A stretch of 64,000 bases of DNA from Cinnamomum chago (GCA_038049695.1 CP142451.1:36204501-36268500); one strand, 5' to 3'; shown: positions 10,996-23,646, counted from the stretch's first letter. Numbers and translations are program-made. Notes: generated by a model not told the origin, from the sequence alone.

Positions 10996-11196
10996 TTAGA
11001 GAAGCCAGTGAATTAGAAGCTTTTGTGGATGACTTACCTCTTTCCCCAAGTCAATAGAGCCAGCATAATTTACAACAGGAAAGTAGAATTCCTCATATAC
11101 ATGTTGTGATGATGTTCCTGTATGTAGATAAGTGTGTCGATTGATATAAGGCTTGTGTTTGCCCTGTAAATTTGCGTTGCTTGATTTTCCCAGCAC
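10996..11196 (-). other. Unrecognised exon-like ORF fragment ending at a consensus splice donor
   Basis: A minus-strand frame open from 11196 reads through QHVYEEFYFPVVNYAGSID and LGKE. At about 11034 it meets GAG|GTAAGT, a strong donor sequence. I do not recognise the family, and it does not match the next expected alpha-mannosidase exon. It could be a fragment of a captured or decayed gene, or chance. No neighbouring exon was found. Confidence 0.25.
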
Positions 11197-11583
11197 TAAT
11201 GGAGCTTAGACATTGATAAATTGAATTTTTCTATGATTAACTAAATGGTTCAGAACCAGATTAGTAGTGTCGACACCTTAGATCATGGATTTGATGCCAA
11301 AAACTAAATTTTTAGATGATAGAATTTAATGATTTGATTCTCAAGATAACTAAGATTTCTCATGGCAAGAGATCAAAGATCTGCAAGAGCCAAGTCAAAA
11401 TCTGGGATTTTTCCAGTTTCAAATCAGTGATGAAGAGTTTGGGTCAACTAGGTTTGTGGGACCACATTGCCCACCAGATCGAGGATCAAGACCCCACATC
11501 CGGTATAGGACTGAAGGGCGACTTGGGAGGATGGGTTCCTTCGTGGATTGGAAACCATGGGGCCCACCATCCAGTCGCTTTAA

Positions 11584-11891
11584 GGGCCTGTTTCTGTACC
11601 AGAATTCCTGACAAGAATTTGCTCTGTTGGGGTTTTTTGGACATGATGTAACATCTTGTCTCTTAGCATTTGAAATGCTGTGTTTCTTTCACCAGAATTC
11701 CAAATTCCAGCCACCTAAAAGGTCTCAAATGACCATTTGAAATTCCTGGAATTCCATCCTCAATGCATTTGGTTGGAATTTCAAATGCTCCACCAAGAGG
11801 AGGGATTTGGAATTCCACCTCAAGGGAACAGCTTTTGAAGAATTTGAAATTCCTCCAGACATTCTGAGAATTCTGGTAAAGAAACGGGCCC
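11584..11891. mobile_element. Tourist/Harbinger-like MITE, 308 bp
   Basis: The ends are GGGCCTGTTTCTGTACCAG and, inverted, GGGCCCGTTTCTTTACCAG. TAA flanks it on both sides (11581-11583 and 11892-11894). GAATTC and TTTGAAAT motifs recur inside in both orientations. No coding capacity. The 3-bp TAA duplication suits PIF/Harbinger-derived MITEs. Confidence 0.8.
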
Positions 11892-11894
11892 TAA

Positions 11895-13136
11895 ATCTAG
11901 GAGGCGTGAGACCAAATCTGAGATATGTCGAACTTCTGTCATAACTCTACAACTGTTCTTTAATTGCAAATAAACCCTGCTGCTTTATATAAATTATATT
12001 GGAGCCTTAATGCTTTATTTATAAGTCCCCTTAGACTCTGTATGTTTAGATTTTCTCTGATGGGGTGACTCAGACATGATCTAAAGACGAATTATTTCTA
12101 ATGGACGAATTTCTGTTTAATTTATATTATGCAATGGGAACCTGGACATTTAAATTGTTGTGTTGAATTCCGGTATTATGATGTTATTTCCGATTATTGT
12201 TTGTAAGTATATAGTATGAAGCAATTATTTCTGCACTATATAAAGCTTTGATGAGTGAAGATGAAAGGTGTCTTACCCTAGCAGGATAATTTGAAATTAT
12301 TCTCACGGGTACCAAGAGGGTAAAGGAATGGGGGATATGAAACCCGGAGAAAATCTATAAAGAACGAATTTTAAATTATCTTATTAGTGATCCTAAAAAC
12401 TATCAATAAAATTGTAATTGAAATAGTGTGGACCTACCCATTGGACACCTCTAGATCACTAGCGCAAGAGACTAAGGGTGAAGACTAGGTGGCTTTAGGC
12501 CATTTGCGTAATTTCTCTGACTTTTAGGTCAGTTGCATGAACTAAAGGTCAGCCGTTCAACTGACTATAGTCCACCCCTTATGTTGCCAGAGGCACCCTT
12601 GAGGTGTATGTTTTTGAAAGCCAGTGCACAAAGTGGTTAGGTGGTGGTTCCAAGGATAGAATTAGAAACCTTTACTGAATTTAACAAACATGTCTCCTTG
12701 TTATCCCATAACTGGATAAAGTACTTTTATTATGATTTTGCACACATAATTGTATATGTAGAAATCTATTCGCTCAGTATTACTGATTGTGTATTTTCGC
12801 CCCAATCTCAGGTAAGTTAAACGTAGAAAGACAAGAGGATCCTGACAACGAAGAAATTGGATTTGACATTTGCGGCTAAGCGACACGAGACTCACAAATC
12901 AAATTAGACCTTAGATAAATGCTTTAGTTGATTTGTTCAAATTACAAAGACTTTTTTTTTTTGGGGGGGAATTGTATAATTTATTTCTTTTGTATGGATT
13001 ATCTTTTAATTAAAGATTGAGATTTTAGGTAAAAGCCTGATTATTTATGCTTCAAATGATTTAATTTATGTTGAGGTTGTGCTACTTGTTGGTTAGATGC
13101 GGAGTCCGACGGGGCCCCGAAACCCGGGTCATTACA
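11895..13136 (+). repeat. Gypsy LTR-like segment (3' end recognisable)
   Basis: The stretch has no gene. Its right edge, GGGGCCCCGAAACCCGGG followed by TCATTACA, is the typical 3' terminus of plant Tekay-like Gypsy LTRs, comparable with the ends at 22333 and 57905. The left end (TG) could not be placed. It may be a truncated or solo LTR. Confidence 0.35.
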
Positions 13137-13231
13137 TTTTCCAACATATCCAACATTAGAACCCTAGATCTAATCCAATCTAGGTTACAACTTGTAGAAC
13201 AAGTATTGTAGTGACTATATATAAGAACAAG

Positions 13232-14845
13232 GGAGATATGCAAAACTGTACCAACTATCGAGGGATTAAACTTATGAGCCATACCATGAAGCTATGGGAG
13301 AGGGTAATGGAGCAAAGACTTAGACACAAGACCATGATATCTGAAAATTAATTTGGTTTTATGCCAAGGAAGTCAATTATGGAAGCTATCTTCTCACTTA
13401 GGCAATTGATAGAAATAAAATCGAGTGAAGAGAAAAAATTTGCATATGATCTTCATAGATCTATAAAAAGCCTACGACAAGGTACCTAGAAATTTAATTT
13501 AGTGAGTTTTAAATAAAAGGAATGTTCCAAGATGTTATATTGAAATTACTAAAGATATGTACGAAGGAATGGTAACAAGTGTGAGATATATACCTATAAA
13601 GGGACGTTAGTTCCCAACGACCATAAGTTGGCATCGAAGGTCAGCCCTTATCCCTTTGCACTAATTATGGATGAGTTACCCACTCATATTCAAGAGGCAT
13701 CTTGGTGTATGTTGTTTCCAAATGATATAGTGATGGTAGATGAATCAATAGATGGTGTTAATGCAAAACTCGAGAGATGGCGGGAGGATTTAGAATTAAA
13801 GGCTTTAAAATAAGCCGTACAAAGATGGAATATATGGATTGCAACTTCGGGGGGCATATAGAAAGAGCTAAAACTACTATGAGAATTGAAGCCCATGAGA
13901 TAACACAGAGGTTCTTTTCGTTACTTTGGCTCGAAAATTACTAAAGATAAGGAGATTGATGAAGATTTCGAACATAGGATAAAAGCGGGATGGTTGAAGT
14001 GGAGACTTGCTTCTGAAGTGCTTTATGACCAACGAATGCAAACAAGACTACAGGGAAAATTTTTATAGGACAGTGATTAGACCAACTATGACCTATGGAG
14101 CAAAATGTTGGCCAATCAAGAAGCAACATGCGTAAAAAATGAATGTAGCAGATATGAGAATGTTGAGGTGGATATGTGGTAAAACTAGGAAAAATAAAAT
14201 CAGAAATGAGCATTTTGGAGAGCATTTAGCCCATGTTTGGCATCTCTATTTCATGCCTCTATTTCTCTAAATGTCTAAATCGGACAGAGGTTTGAACAAT
14301 TAGAGCGTTTGGCAAAAGATTTTAGGCTCTGTCCGCTTTAGACATTTAGAGGCAAATCCTCTAAAATCCAAATGCTCCAAAAGTGGGCAGATGAGAAATA
14401 GAGCTTTTGGGTCTTAAAATATAGAGGCAAGGTATTTAAAATAGATTCATGCGTTACCAAATGCGTTTTTTTTTTATCCTAGCCTCTTTTTTTTATGGCT
14501 CTTTTTTTAATGGCTCTATTTTAGATGGATCTATAAATAAAAGAGTAGAGATGCCAAACAAGCCCTTAGGGGTAGCATCAATAGGGGATAAAATTAGAGA
14601 AACCCACTTGAGATGGTTTAGCCATGTCCAACGCATGCTAGCAACGGCACTGATAAGAAAAAGTTTGGCCCTGCAGGTTGATGGCCCACCAAGTGGAAGG
14701 GGTAGGCCGAAGAGGACGTAGATGGCAGTAGTAAAAATAGATCTGAAGAAGTACAACTTATTTGAGGATTTGTCGATAGATCATAATGGAGACACAAAAA
14801 TTCATGTAGCCGACTCCAAGTTGGGACAAGGCTTTGACGATGATG
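13232..14845 (+). pseudogene. L1-type LINE reverse transcriptase remnant
   Basis: It begins NCTNYRGIKLMSHTMKLWER and FGFMPRKS, conserved blocks of plant LINE RT. It continues with an RT core (FALIMDELPTHIQE, then DGVNAKLERWRE), a thumb region and the C-terminal segment IGDKIRETHLRWFSHVQR, then DGPPSGRGRPKRT. Many stops and frameshifts occur, and the YADD-type active site is degraded (LFPNDIVMVDE near 13710-13742). A 337-bp MITE splits the conserved EHLGVAS block at 14228. Reading resumes exactly when it is removed. An AT-rich run follows the 3' end near 14850. Confidence 0.85.
14229..14565. mobile_element. Tourist-like MITE inserted in the LINE remnant
   Basis: The left end GCCCATGTTTGGCATCTCTA matches the inverted right end GGGCTTGTTTGGCATCTCTA. 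TTA is duplicated at 14226-14228 and 14566-14568. Excision of the element plus one TTA restores the LINE frame. No coding capacity. Confidence 0.85.
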
Positions 14846-14851
14846 ACATAT

Positions 14852-14885
14852 ATGCATATATATATATATATATAAATATATAAAA
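14852..14885. repeat. (AT)n microsatellite
   Basis: An alternating TA run just 3' of the LINE remnant. A simple sequence tract at a LINE tail is common. Confidence 0.8.
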
Positions 14886-14983
14886 GCAATGCAAACATTC
14901 GGTATTGTTTCAATGTTTTAATATTATAATATTTGATGACAAGTGCAAAATTTAGCAAGCTCGAAAAGGCAATGGTAACTCAC

Positions 14984-15103
14984 TTGTGAAGATGAACCAA
15001 GAGTATTAGAACCCTGCCATACAACCTCAAGGGTCTTATCATCTTTCCTTTTTTCTCTGTCTTGGTAATCAATCCGGCCATAGAATAGTGAATCAAATCC
15101 AAC
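14984..15103 (-). CDS. Alpha-mannosidase exon 5
   Basis: 120 bp, 40 codons in phase 0 (VGFDSLFYGRIDYQDREKRK, then LEVVWQGSNTLGSSSQ). The acceptor is TTTTCAG|GTTG and the donor is CAA|GTGAGT. The next conserved block of the family was not found between here and 10.9 kb, so intron 5 is either very long or the gene is truncated. Confidence 0.9.
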
Positions 15104-16929
15104 CTGAAAACACATCCAGCCATATCTCATCATCAATGAGTCAGAGACCTATCCCCACAACCCCAGGTCGGATATATCCAGGCCATTTGACATATAGAAC
15201 CCAAGAGACCAAAAAAGAACATATGATGTATATATTATGGAGTGTATAGGGACTAGATAGGCACAACAATACAGCATTTATACTTTGATTTTATTCCATT
15301 TATTCATTCCAATAATAAGATCTCAGCTTTTCTTTTTATCTTCTTTTTGTCTGTTTGTGTGTGTGTGAATGCGCGTGCTAGATTGCTCTTCGCATGATTA
15401 TGTAAGACATGCATGACGAATCTTACATGCATATGCACAGATTTTTATTTTTATTTTTATTTTTGTTATGCATAAAATATCCAGCCAGTGATTAATACGA
15501 GCATGCTTTGATGACTTCTATAATGGAAGAACATTGGTGCATCAGTTTCCTTCCCCCCTTTCCCCACACACAAGCATAGAGAGGATAGTGTCATGTTTCT
15601 CTTGAATAAAAAGAGGAAATATATAATATCCTATTGAGCAGTTTTTTGGCCCAAAAAACTAAGTTCTTTTGGATATCAAATTTGTTCGTATCAATGGTCC
15701 AAGGTGGATAGGACACATAAAAAATTCCCCCTGTTTTTAATGATCCTAACTGTGCTACTGGAAACCCCTAATACATGAAAAGTCCATCCCATAAGGACAC
15801 CCGCTGAATTAATAGCCTTTATTACAGAAAGGTGGGTCACATCTGTGTTCAGCAAACCGAGAATGGTTCTATTTGATTAACAAGTATCCTGTAATACCTT
15901 ACAAAATACTAAGAAAGGCATACCTCAGCCCCTAGCAGGTAGGCTTGTACTGCTGAATGTCCAAAGGGGTCGATCTGCCAACCAATTCTTGGGGTCTTTC
16001 CAAACTCCTGCTTGATAAATCGGTGCCCAAGAGTTGTCTGATCGATCATGTCAATATAATGTGTTGCAGCCTCATCATGCATGCACATACCTCCATTTCT
16101 ATAAATCCAATAAAATAAAAACACTGATTTATGCATCTGTTAATGTAGAACTAAGTGCCCTATAGTTAATTGCTTGGAAGAGGATAAATACTATAACACT
16201 AAACACGCCATCAAATTTGGAAATTCTCATATCAACATGACACATTATGCAAATCACCAAAACTCATTCATTAGAAGGAAGCGATGCAATTGATAGATGA
16301 CACTGAAAGATGCAATTCTCTATACCAAAAATTTTATATTTGTCAAACAAACAGTCATCATTGTCATCATCTTAGCCTCATCACATCTATAAATGATATA
16401 AAAATGCAACTCATAAAAAAAAAATCAATGACAGGTTGAAAGTGATAGAAAGGGTACAAGGATTTATTTTTTTACTTACACAGACAACAAATCAGCCCAA
16501 AAGTGTATGTCACATAATGAATGATACATAAAAAAATTTAATAAATATTTTGAGGATGAATGAAGAGAAAAGCTCAAACAAGAAAAAACTAGAAAAGAAA
16601 ATTGACAGCATATAAAGGCTCATTTTGAAGTATTCAAGCCACTATCCTCTAATTTTACATAATGTGGTGCATTCAGACAAATTCGATGACTTTTCCAATA
16701 TGCTTCTACTATGCTTTGCATTTTTAATATTTTCTTTAAAAATTAGCAAAAAAGGATTATTTTTATTCAATAAAACATATCATTCAAAGCTGATATTTAC
16801 ATCCAGTTTCTCATTAATTTCAGCACCATCCAATGGCAATAAAACACAAGATGGGATAAGGCTTTAATGGTGATGATAATGATGGCAGTGATGATGATGA
16901 AAATACAAGAAAGTAGTGAGAGATTTGAC
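15104..16929 (-). other. Introns 3 and 4 of the alpha-mannosidase gene (outside exon 4)
   Basis: AT-rich intron sequence with (TG)n near 15355 and an ATTTTT run near 15447. No further gene or clear transposon is seen. Confidence 0.6.
15924..16098 (-). CDS. Alpha-mannosidase exon 4 with catalytic nucleophile
   Basis: 175 bp, phase 2 in and phase 0 out. It encodes NGGMCMHDEAATHYIDMIDQ and then PRIGWQIDPFGHSAVQAYLL. The Asp in WQIDPFGHS is the GH38 nucleophile and Zn ligand. The acceptor is TTTATAG|AAAT and the donor is GAG|GTATGC. Confidence 0.92.
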
Positions 16930-17018
16930 ATGAATTCAAGTTGACCCGAGTTAACAAGCTTCTTGACTATGCTTTGGACCCTACTACTCTGCTGTCTCCA
17001 CCATCGCTGGAAAAATGC
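16930..17018 (-). CDS. Alpha-mannosidase exon 3
   Basis: 89 bp. It encodes AFFQRWWRQQ and then VKKLVNSGQLEF, a strongly conserved GH38 block. The acceptor is GTTGCAG|GCAT. It ends in phase 2 at AT|GTCAAA. Confidence 0.9.
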
Positions 17019-17101
17019 CTGCAACGACAATGAAAATGATGATGATGTCAAGGATATAATGATAATAGTTACAACAAGAAGTAGCATGATGATTAACTTG
17101 C

Positions 17102-17185
17102 CTGTTCTACGTAGATGAATTTTCGATTTTTATCCATCGACAATGCTGTAACAACAGAATCCAATACATTTTCAACTGAAGCTCC
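17102..17185 (-). CDS. Alpha-mannosidase exon 2
   Basis: 84 bp, 28 codons (GASVENVLDSVVTALSMDKN, then RKFIYVEQ), phase 0 at both ends. The acceptor is TTTTGATAG|GGAG. The donor is CAG|GCAAGT, a GC-AG intron with otherwise consensus bases. This is one of the few accepted non-canonical donors in plants. Confidence 0.9.
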
Positions 17186-17639
17186 CTATCAAAATACATA
17201 CATGCAAAACAAACATATTATGTCCAACATTCATACGTTGCTTTCATGAGCAATTTAGTTGAAGCCGGAAAAAAAATAGCAAATTAGAAAAGACTGAAGG
17301 TTTGGTATTCCTTTTTAGGGACTGCCAAACACTGTAATTCATGGGATTTCCAGGTTCTTGCTGGACATTCTGCAATCCTTCAATTTCTGGCCATGTTGAA
17401 GGTGGCCCGCATAATAGGAAATTCACATTAAAACCCCTCTATTTTGACAATTTATAAGAGCACCTTAGATTCTTCTCTCAAATTCAAATAAAACTCCTGA
17501 CCACTGGTCAAATTGGTTTTTTTTTAGCCATTCACCATCCAAGTATAGTTATGCAAAGAGAATAAAAAAAATTCTTTTATTTGTTATAGCTATGGTTTGA
17601 TCCCAGTTTAAACCATGTTTGTTTCCTCTACTGTAGTGT

Positions 17640-17960
17640 GAAACCACCTAAAGTGAGAGGACGACAGTGGACCTGGCCCATCTACTGATGAAATCACCAT
17701 AAGCGCATTCATAAATTGATGCATTAACGGTCCCTAATTCAAATGAATGGTGGGGCTTCACCCCAATAAGTGATGGGATTCATGGTGGATCTCCTACGTT
17801 TATGATTAAATCACCATAGGGCACACCCATCCAATGATGTAATCACCACAGCGCATCCAAATTATGAAAGATTGGGCCCCATCGTGGGCCCACCTGTCTA
17901 ATGATTGAGCTATAAGGTGATGTAATCTCTAATGATTCGACCAGGGGGGGCGTAACCAGG
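17640..17960. repeat. Degenerate repeats of a TGATGNAATCACCATAG motif in intron 1
   Basis: ATGATGTAATCACCA, TGATGAAATCACCATAAGC, TGATTAAATCACCATAGGG and related copies recur at irregular 40-70 bp spacing, embedded in GGGCCCACC-type sequence. The nature is unknown; it may be remnants of a tandem family. Confidence 0.4.
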
Positions 17961-18599
17961 GGGCCCCCAAAAAACAAAAAAAAAAACAAAAAACCACTTA
18001 AATTTCATGTTTTCTTCTACATATGGCCCCCCAAGAATTCTTTCTTACATAATGCCATCCTTCACCACCCTGCCCGCCCCCACCCCCAAACAAAAAAAAA
18101 AAAACTCCCAATCCCAACTGAAAGGAAAATTTCCTGATTCCGCCCCTATATCCACCCTAACAAAGAAAATGATGGCCAGCATACCCATATAAATGACGGA
18201 ATCACAGCTGTCACACCAATTTATATTAAGGAATAATTGTGGGTCACATCTTCATTCATGATGGAATCAAAATAGAGCCTATCCAACCATTTTGTAATCT
18301 CTATAGGCCTAACCTAATGATGAAAATCAAGACAATGCTCACTGAGGGAAAATAGAGTGGATCATCGGTCAATAAAGACGTGTTACTGTGTAGAGTCAAA
18401 GTACAGGGCTGACTTGTAACTATCAGAGTGGAGGGGTTTTATGTAAATCTGAATGCAGGCCCATGACTCTTTCGCTGCATTCATTTGGGCCCTTGTACAC
18501 TTTATAGTGCGTAACACCTTCTTTGCAAATAAGTATCCAATCATTTCGGTATACGAAGTCCCAGGTTTTGGAACAAAGCAAGTATGGAAACTATTTTTA

Positions 18600-18930
18600 G
18601 GTCTTGGGAAAATTTGGATCCAGATCCAGGTCCAAACCCATGCATATAAGATCTGGAATATATGGATCTGGATCTGTATCACTATTTGTTTTGACCTGAG
18701 GATCAGGATCCAGGAGAATTACATCCACAAATTAAAAACATATATAAGTTTTAAGGGCCTTATTTGAAATATACTTAACTTTAATCAAAAACCATATAAT
18801 AGCCCCACCTGTATATTTAAAAATTCTATTTCAAGGCCTTTTTGTCCAGTTATACTAATGCACACCACATCTTATTTAAGATTTGAATCCAGATCCAGTT
18901 TTCCAATTTATCCAGGATGTCCACTAGGAG
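18600..18930. repeat. GGATCTGGATC-rich intron segment
   Basis: GGATCC/GGATCTGGATCT words recur in both orientations (18615-18725 and 18885-18915). This may be a DNA-transposon end. No boundary is resolved. Confidence 0.3.
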
Positions 18931-18998
18931 AAAATTTCGCAATATCCAAGTTCTATATTGATATGCAGTAGATAATGTAGATAATACATATTAAAAAA

Positions 18999-19206
18999 TA
19001 GGGGAATTTTCGAAAAAAATATAAACTTTTGGCTCATTTTCAAAGAGTACATTAAGACATGAAATTCCACAATTCTTTCAATCAAATGAAGAGGACTTGA
19101 TTGAAAGAATTGTAGAAAACTTTTATACTTTTTTTAAATATTCAAATTTTCATGTACTTGTTTGAAAATGAGTCAAAAGTTCTATACCTTTTTCAAAATT
19201 TCCCTA
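18999..19206. mobile_element. Foldback MITE, about 208 bp
   Basis: The left arm (TAGGGGAATTTTC, then CTTTTGGCTCATTTTCAAA) is matched by the inverted right arm (TAGGGAAATTTTG, then CTTTTGACTCATTTTCAAA). The two arms take up most of the element and meet around a second inverted pair, ATTCTTTCAATC/GATTGAAAGAAT, near 19073-19103. No coding potential. Confidence 0.72.
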
Positions 19207-19406
19207 ATAAATATTGTATACATATGAAAATTATCCTAGCATGAGGTGTGCATTATGAGCACCCATAGTGGGGCCCAACTGAGGGTCCATCCAAGTGGAC
19301 CACACAAACAGCCCACCCCAACATAGGTCACATGCCCACTGGGTTTGCACCCATCCGAATGGAGTGGACCATTGGATTGATTATACATCCATCCAAATGG
19401 ACTGGT

Positions 19407-22333
19407 TGTAAGGTCCCCAACCTAAATTGTGTGTTTAGCTTCTTAATCTTGGTGATTAGCTTAATTAATTGTGATGCTAGCTAATTATGTGGGTTTAGTG
19501 CTTGAGCGAGTCTCTTTTATCATTAGGAAGATGTTCGCAAAGTTTTGTTCAATTCCGAGTGTGATTAGTCTTAATAGGGGGTTAGGTTGTTATTTTTTAG
19601 GAAAATTAGGTATTTTTCCAAAAAATTCAGTTTTCGCCGAATTTGGGCTCGTTGGAAAGATCTTGCCGTGCTCATCGTTTTCCGTTCTTGACTCATCTCA
19701 ATTCAACGCCCCGAAGCCCCTCAAATAATCACATATCTCTCATTCCACTCAAAAGGGCCAATTTTGACTTTTCACTCCTCACATTTAAACTCAATTCCAA
19801 CAGAAAATTCATCCGTTCATGTTGTTTTCAGAGAGGGACTACTGGAAGGGTTCTTCTCTTCTTCCTTCTTCCTTCTACATCTTCCCTAGTTGCGTGTGCC
19901 ATTTAGGAGTGGAAATTCAAAGGTTCAAGTGCATCACCTTCTTCCTCTCCTCTTCCTCATCTCGTAGACCCATTTTGGTAAGTTTTCCCCAATTCTAACC
20001 GTTCCAATTTCATTTCCTCTTGCTGTAGATGTGTTGCATGTTGATGAATTCTTCTTCTTTTCTTTCCCTTGTGTTCTTGGACTGTAGGAGAAGCCTTTTT
20101 GGAGAGTGGGTTTTGCTAGTAGGTGTGTGGAGAGTTCCTTCTTCAATCATTCTAATTTCTATTCTCCTTGGTTTAGGCAAGTAGATTAGCTTTGTATAAT
20201 GAGCGTATGATTACTTGTTCCTTGTTAATTCAATTGCTTAGATTTCCCCTTAATTCCAAGCTTGGTTGTGTTATTTTGGTAATTCACATGCTAATTTAGG
20301 GACTTTCGTAATCGGACCTCAAATGGATGGAATGGGTGTTTTTGTAAGTGAATTTGGATGTTTGGAGTTGCCAATGCTGTGAATTTTGAAGTTATATGTG
20401 TGTATCTCGGAATTTGGATGAAACAGCTTCAGAATTGGCAATTTCTAGGCGCGTGGTGACCTTCGCGGTTAACCAACTTGTCCCAGAATCGAACCTGTGT
20501 TGCTCGCAGTGACCCCGCAGTTAGCCCGCGGCTAACCGCCAAACCCAGATAGAACCTGGGTAGGTTCTGTGTCGCCCGCGGTGACCTCACGGCTAACCGC
20601 TTGACGAAAATATTTTCTATGTAGAATGTGGTTCTGCTCGCGGTGACTCCACGATGACCTTGCGGTTAACAGCGGACCCCCTCCACGACTAACCGCAGAT
20701 GCCCAGCATCCTCTTTTGAAAGGGGCTTCTAAGTTAGGTTTTGACCTGATGTGTGGGACCCCTTGCCCTACCCCTGCATGACCAACTAGGGGAAATGAAA
20801 ACGGAGCACGATTAGCTTGGTGTGCTTCGTCGGTTGTCTGGGATTTTTCGTGTATGGATGTGACTTGACCGAATGCAAGTGGAATTGAGTTAATTGGTGC
20901 CTAACAACTTCTGTACACCAAGGGCTCACCAAATTACGACATCGTTGACTCATTCTCCATAAGCACTCCGCGGGGGACACGTATGATACAAGATGGACAA
21001 CACTTGACCTAAGATTGGCTTGTTCCTCACTCTTGACTCGTCAATCATATATTCGTAGCTTGACGTACCTTGTATACTCTACCTTGACATTTGTATGACT
21101 TGTGACATAACTTGTAGAACTAAGGTTTGACTGGAGTTAGAGTGTATCCCTAGGTACCTTGTTATCTTGTACTTGATGGACACGTGTGGATAGACTTACT
21201 ATGAGGACTACTAGGCAGTAACTTGGAGACTTGTTTGTATCTTGGCTTGACTTGGAGTAGCCTCAATGTATCACAGTGTCTTGTACCTTGTAATCTATCC
21301 ACATGTGCTTGTCTCAAATCTTGTGTGACGCGCTTTACAATCATCATGATCATCTTGCATGTATGGCCAGCTACAGTCTGTGATTCTTGAGTGGGCCAAT
21401 TTCTCAGACACTAGGATGGGCAGTCGGCTAGGATGGCATCCACGGCGCAAGATAATGACAATCGGTATCCCTAGTAGGTAGCTTTGGATACCACGAAAGT
21501 CGAACTTTAGGGCATTGGTAGTCGGCTGAGACGACATTGATACCCCGGGAGATGGCTAGGACATCCTCAAAGTCTCCTTTTGCTTGTGCATTGCATATCA
21601 CATGGATGGTTATTCTTGTTATATATTGCTAGGATTTACATTGTTACTTGACTCCTATATTTATTCATGCTTATATACCTAGCTTCTTGCCTTGTTATAT
21701 TATAATCATATACTTGTCTCTATTCTCTTTTGAAACATGTTATGAACACCATATACTGCTTATCTTCTTGCCAACACGTCGTTGATCCTTGTTTCCTTGG
21801 TGTGCAGACAACACCATCTTCTACTTTGACCCAAACACAAAGGTGATCCTAGAGGATCCTCAGCCGCGGCAGGAGGACAAGTTGCGCGAGTGGTGTGCTA
21901 ATGACGTAGATTAGCATCATCATTCCCAACATCTGTGCACGATACATGGGGACATACGTTATCGTGCCACCTAGATTCCATCTTTTGGTTTTTGGTCTTT
22001 TTGGACTTACCTTATTATATCATGTATATCTTTTGTACCAAAACCTAGGTTTCTGGGATGGTCCCGACGTGTATATAAATATATGCCTTTTATCTTTTGA
22101 AACTTAAATATATAATGGTGATGAAATGGATACTTGCTTTGAAATCTACACAAGGATTATGGAATGAGATTACAGGTTCAGTTCCGCAGGTTATTATAAT
22201 TAATGAGGTTCAACCACACAATCCTCATAGCGAACTTCGATCTTCGGGCCAACGGGGCAGAAAATTTTTAATTAGCCATAATTTTCACACCCTGGATCCG
22301 GTTTAGTCTCTAATCATGTTCGGGGCCATGACA
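19407..22333 (+). mobile_element. Solo Gypsy LTR, 2.9 kb, in intron 1
   Basis: It starts TGTAAGGTCCCC and ends GGGGCCATGACA. Flanks CTGGT (19402-19406) and CTGGC (22334-22338) agree at 4 of 5. There is no primer site, polypurine tract or coding region inside, so it is a solo LTR left by recombination. A cluster of palindromic short repeats occurs about 1 kb in. Landmarks in its 3' third (CTTGTTAT..., ATATACTTGTCTCTATTC at about 21700-21725) recur in the solo LTR at 54484-57905, so the families are related. Confidence 0.78.
20447..20700. repeat. CGCGGTTAACC/CGCGGTGACC short repeats within the solo LTR
   Basis: Variants of CGCGGTGACC and GCGGTTAACCGC recur about every 20-60 bp in both orientations. 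They make this stretch GC-rich and hairpin-prone. Confidence 0.6.
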
Positions 22334-23646
22334 CTGGCCTTATGAGTTGTTGAAGATAAGGCTAGGATGATCAGATGGAACTGATTTTGTTTTACGTAGA
22401 AGGGCCCCACTGAGATCTTCAAATCCCCCCAAACCCCAACCACCCCCCAATCCCCTAAAGCCCCATGCCCATGTGGCCCAATATGTGGGCCCCACACCCA
22501 CAGTGAGGTGCGCATAGATCAAGACTATATTTCAAAAAAGGGCAAAAAAAAAACTAAACTTTTCAAAATAGGGCTTAAGTTTTCCAACTTGCTTTCAAAA
22601 AAAGACAACTAGCAAATTTAGGTGTTTTCCGGCCACTTTTCTCCCATTTTACAGTAAATGACGAAAATGCCCTTCCAAGGCTTTTAAAAGCAAAACTAGT
22701 TAAAAACCATTAACGGTCTCTCTTTCTCTTCCCCTTTTGCATCCTCTTCCTCCTTGTTGCTTCCACCTCTCACTTCTCCTCTACCAACAACCACATGGTA
22801 AGAAAGAGAGATATGAAAGGGTGGGGATGAGAAAAAAAGGATGACGATGGTGTGTTTAGCTCAGGCTGATGGACTAAGTGGGTTCTAGTGATTGAGTAGG
22901 TGGGTACGGATCATGGGTACAGGTGTGGACAGTGGGTCGACTGAGTGGTTGAGAGGCGTTTGGTTCATATGGGACATTTGGAAAGGGTGTGGGTTCTGTG
23001 GTTAGTGAGGAGAGTGATCATGGAGGGAGTGGAGAGGTGTTTGTTTTAGAGGTGAAGATAGGTGAAATTGAGAAAGGTGGTGATGACCATGAGATGGGTG
23101 AGAGTAAGAGTGACTAGTGTGCATGGTGAGTGTGAGATGGGTGAGAAGGGAGAGTAGCAGTGACAGTGAGAAAGACAGGTGAGTGGGATGAGATGGGAGA
23201 CAATTGGACGGGTGTGGGCACTAGCAAGTAGAAGGTGGTGGGCAAATGTGAGTTGGCTAGGTTGGGACGGGCTCGCTGGTGGGTCGGTTTGAGAGGCCAC
23301 AAGTGGTGGTTGGGCTAGATGGGAGGCAAGTTGTGGCTAGGTTTGAGTTGTAGTTGGGTAGTGAGTTGATGGGTTGGCTTGACATAGTTATAGGTGGGAC
23401 TAGACTTGGTGAATGGTTAACAAGTGGGCTTAGGCTCGGTTTGTTGTGGTTAGGCAGCAAGTGTTTGGCTGGAGTTCGGAAACTGGGTTCGGTGGTTTGC
23501 AAGGAGAGGAAAGAGAAGACAGAGAAAAGAAAGGAGAAGAATGAAAAAAAAATAGGAAAAAAGAAAAAGGAACAAGAAAAAAGAAAGTACAGAGAAAGAG
23601 AGAGGTAAGGATACGATGATAATGGGCTGAGAAGTGAGATGAGAGA

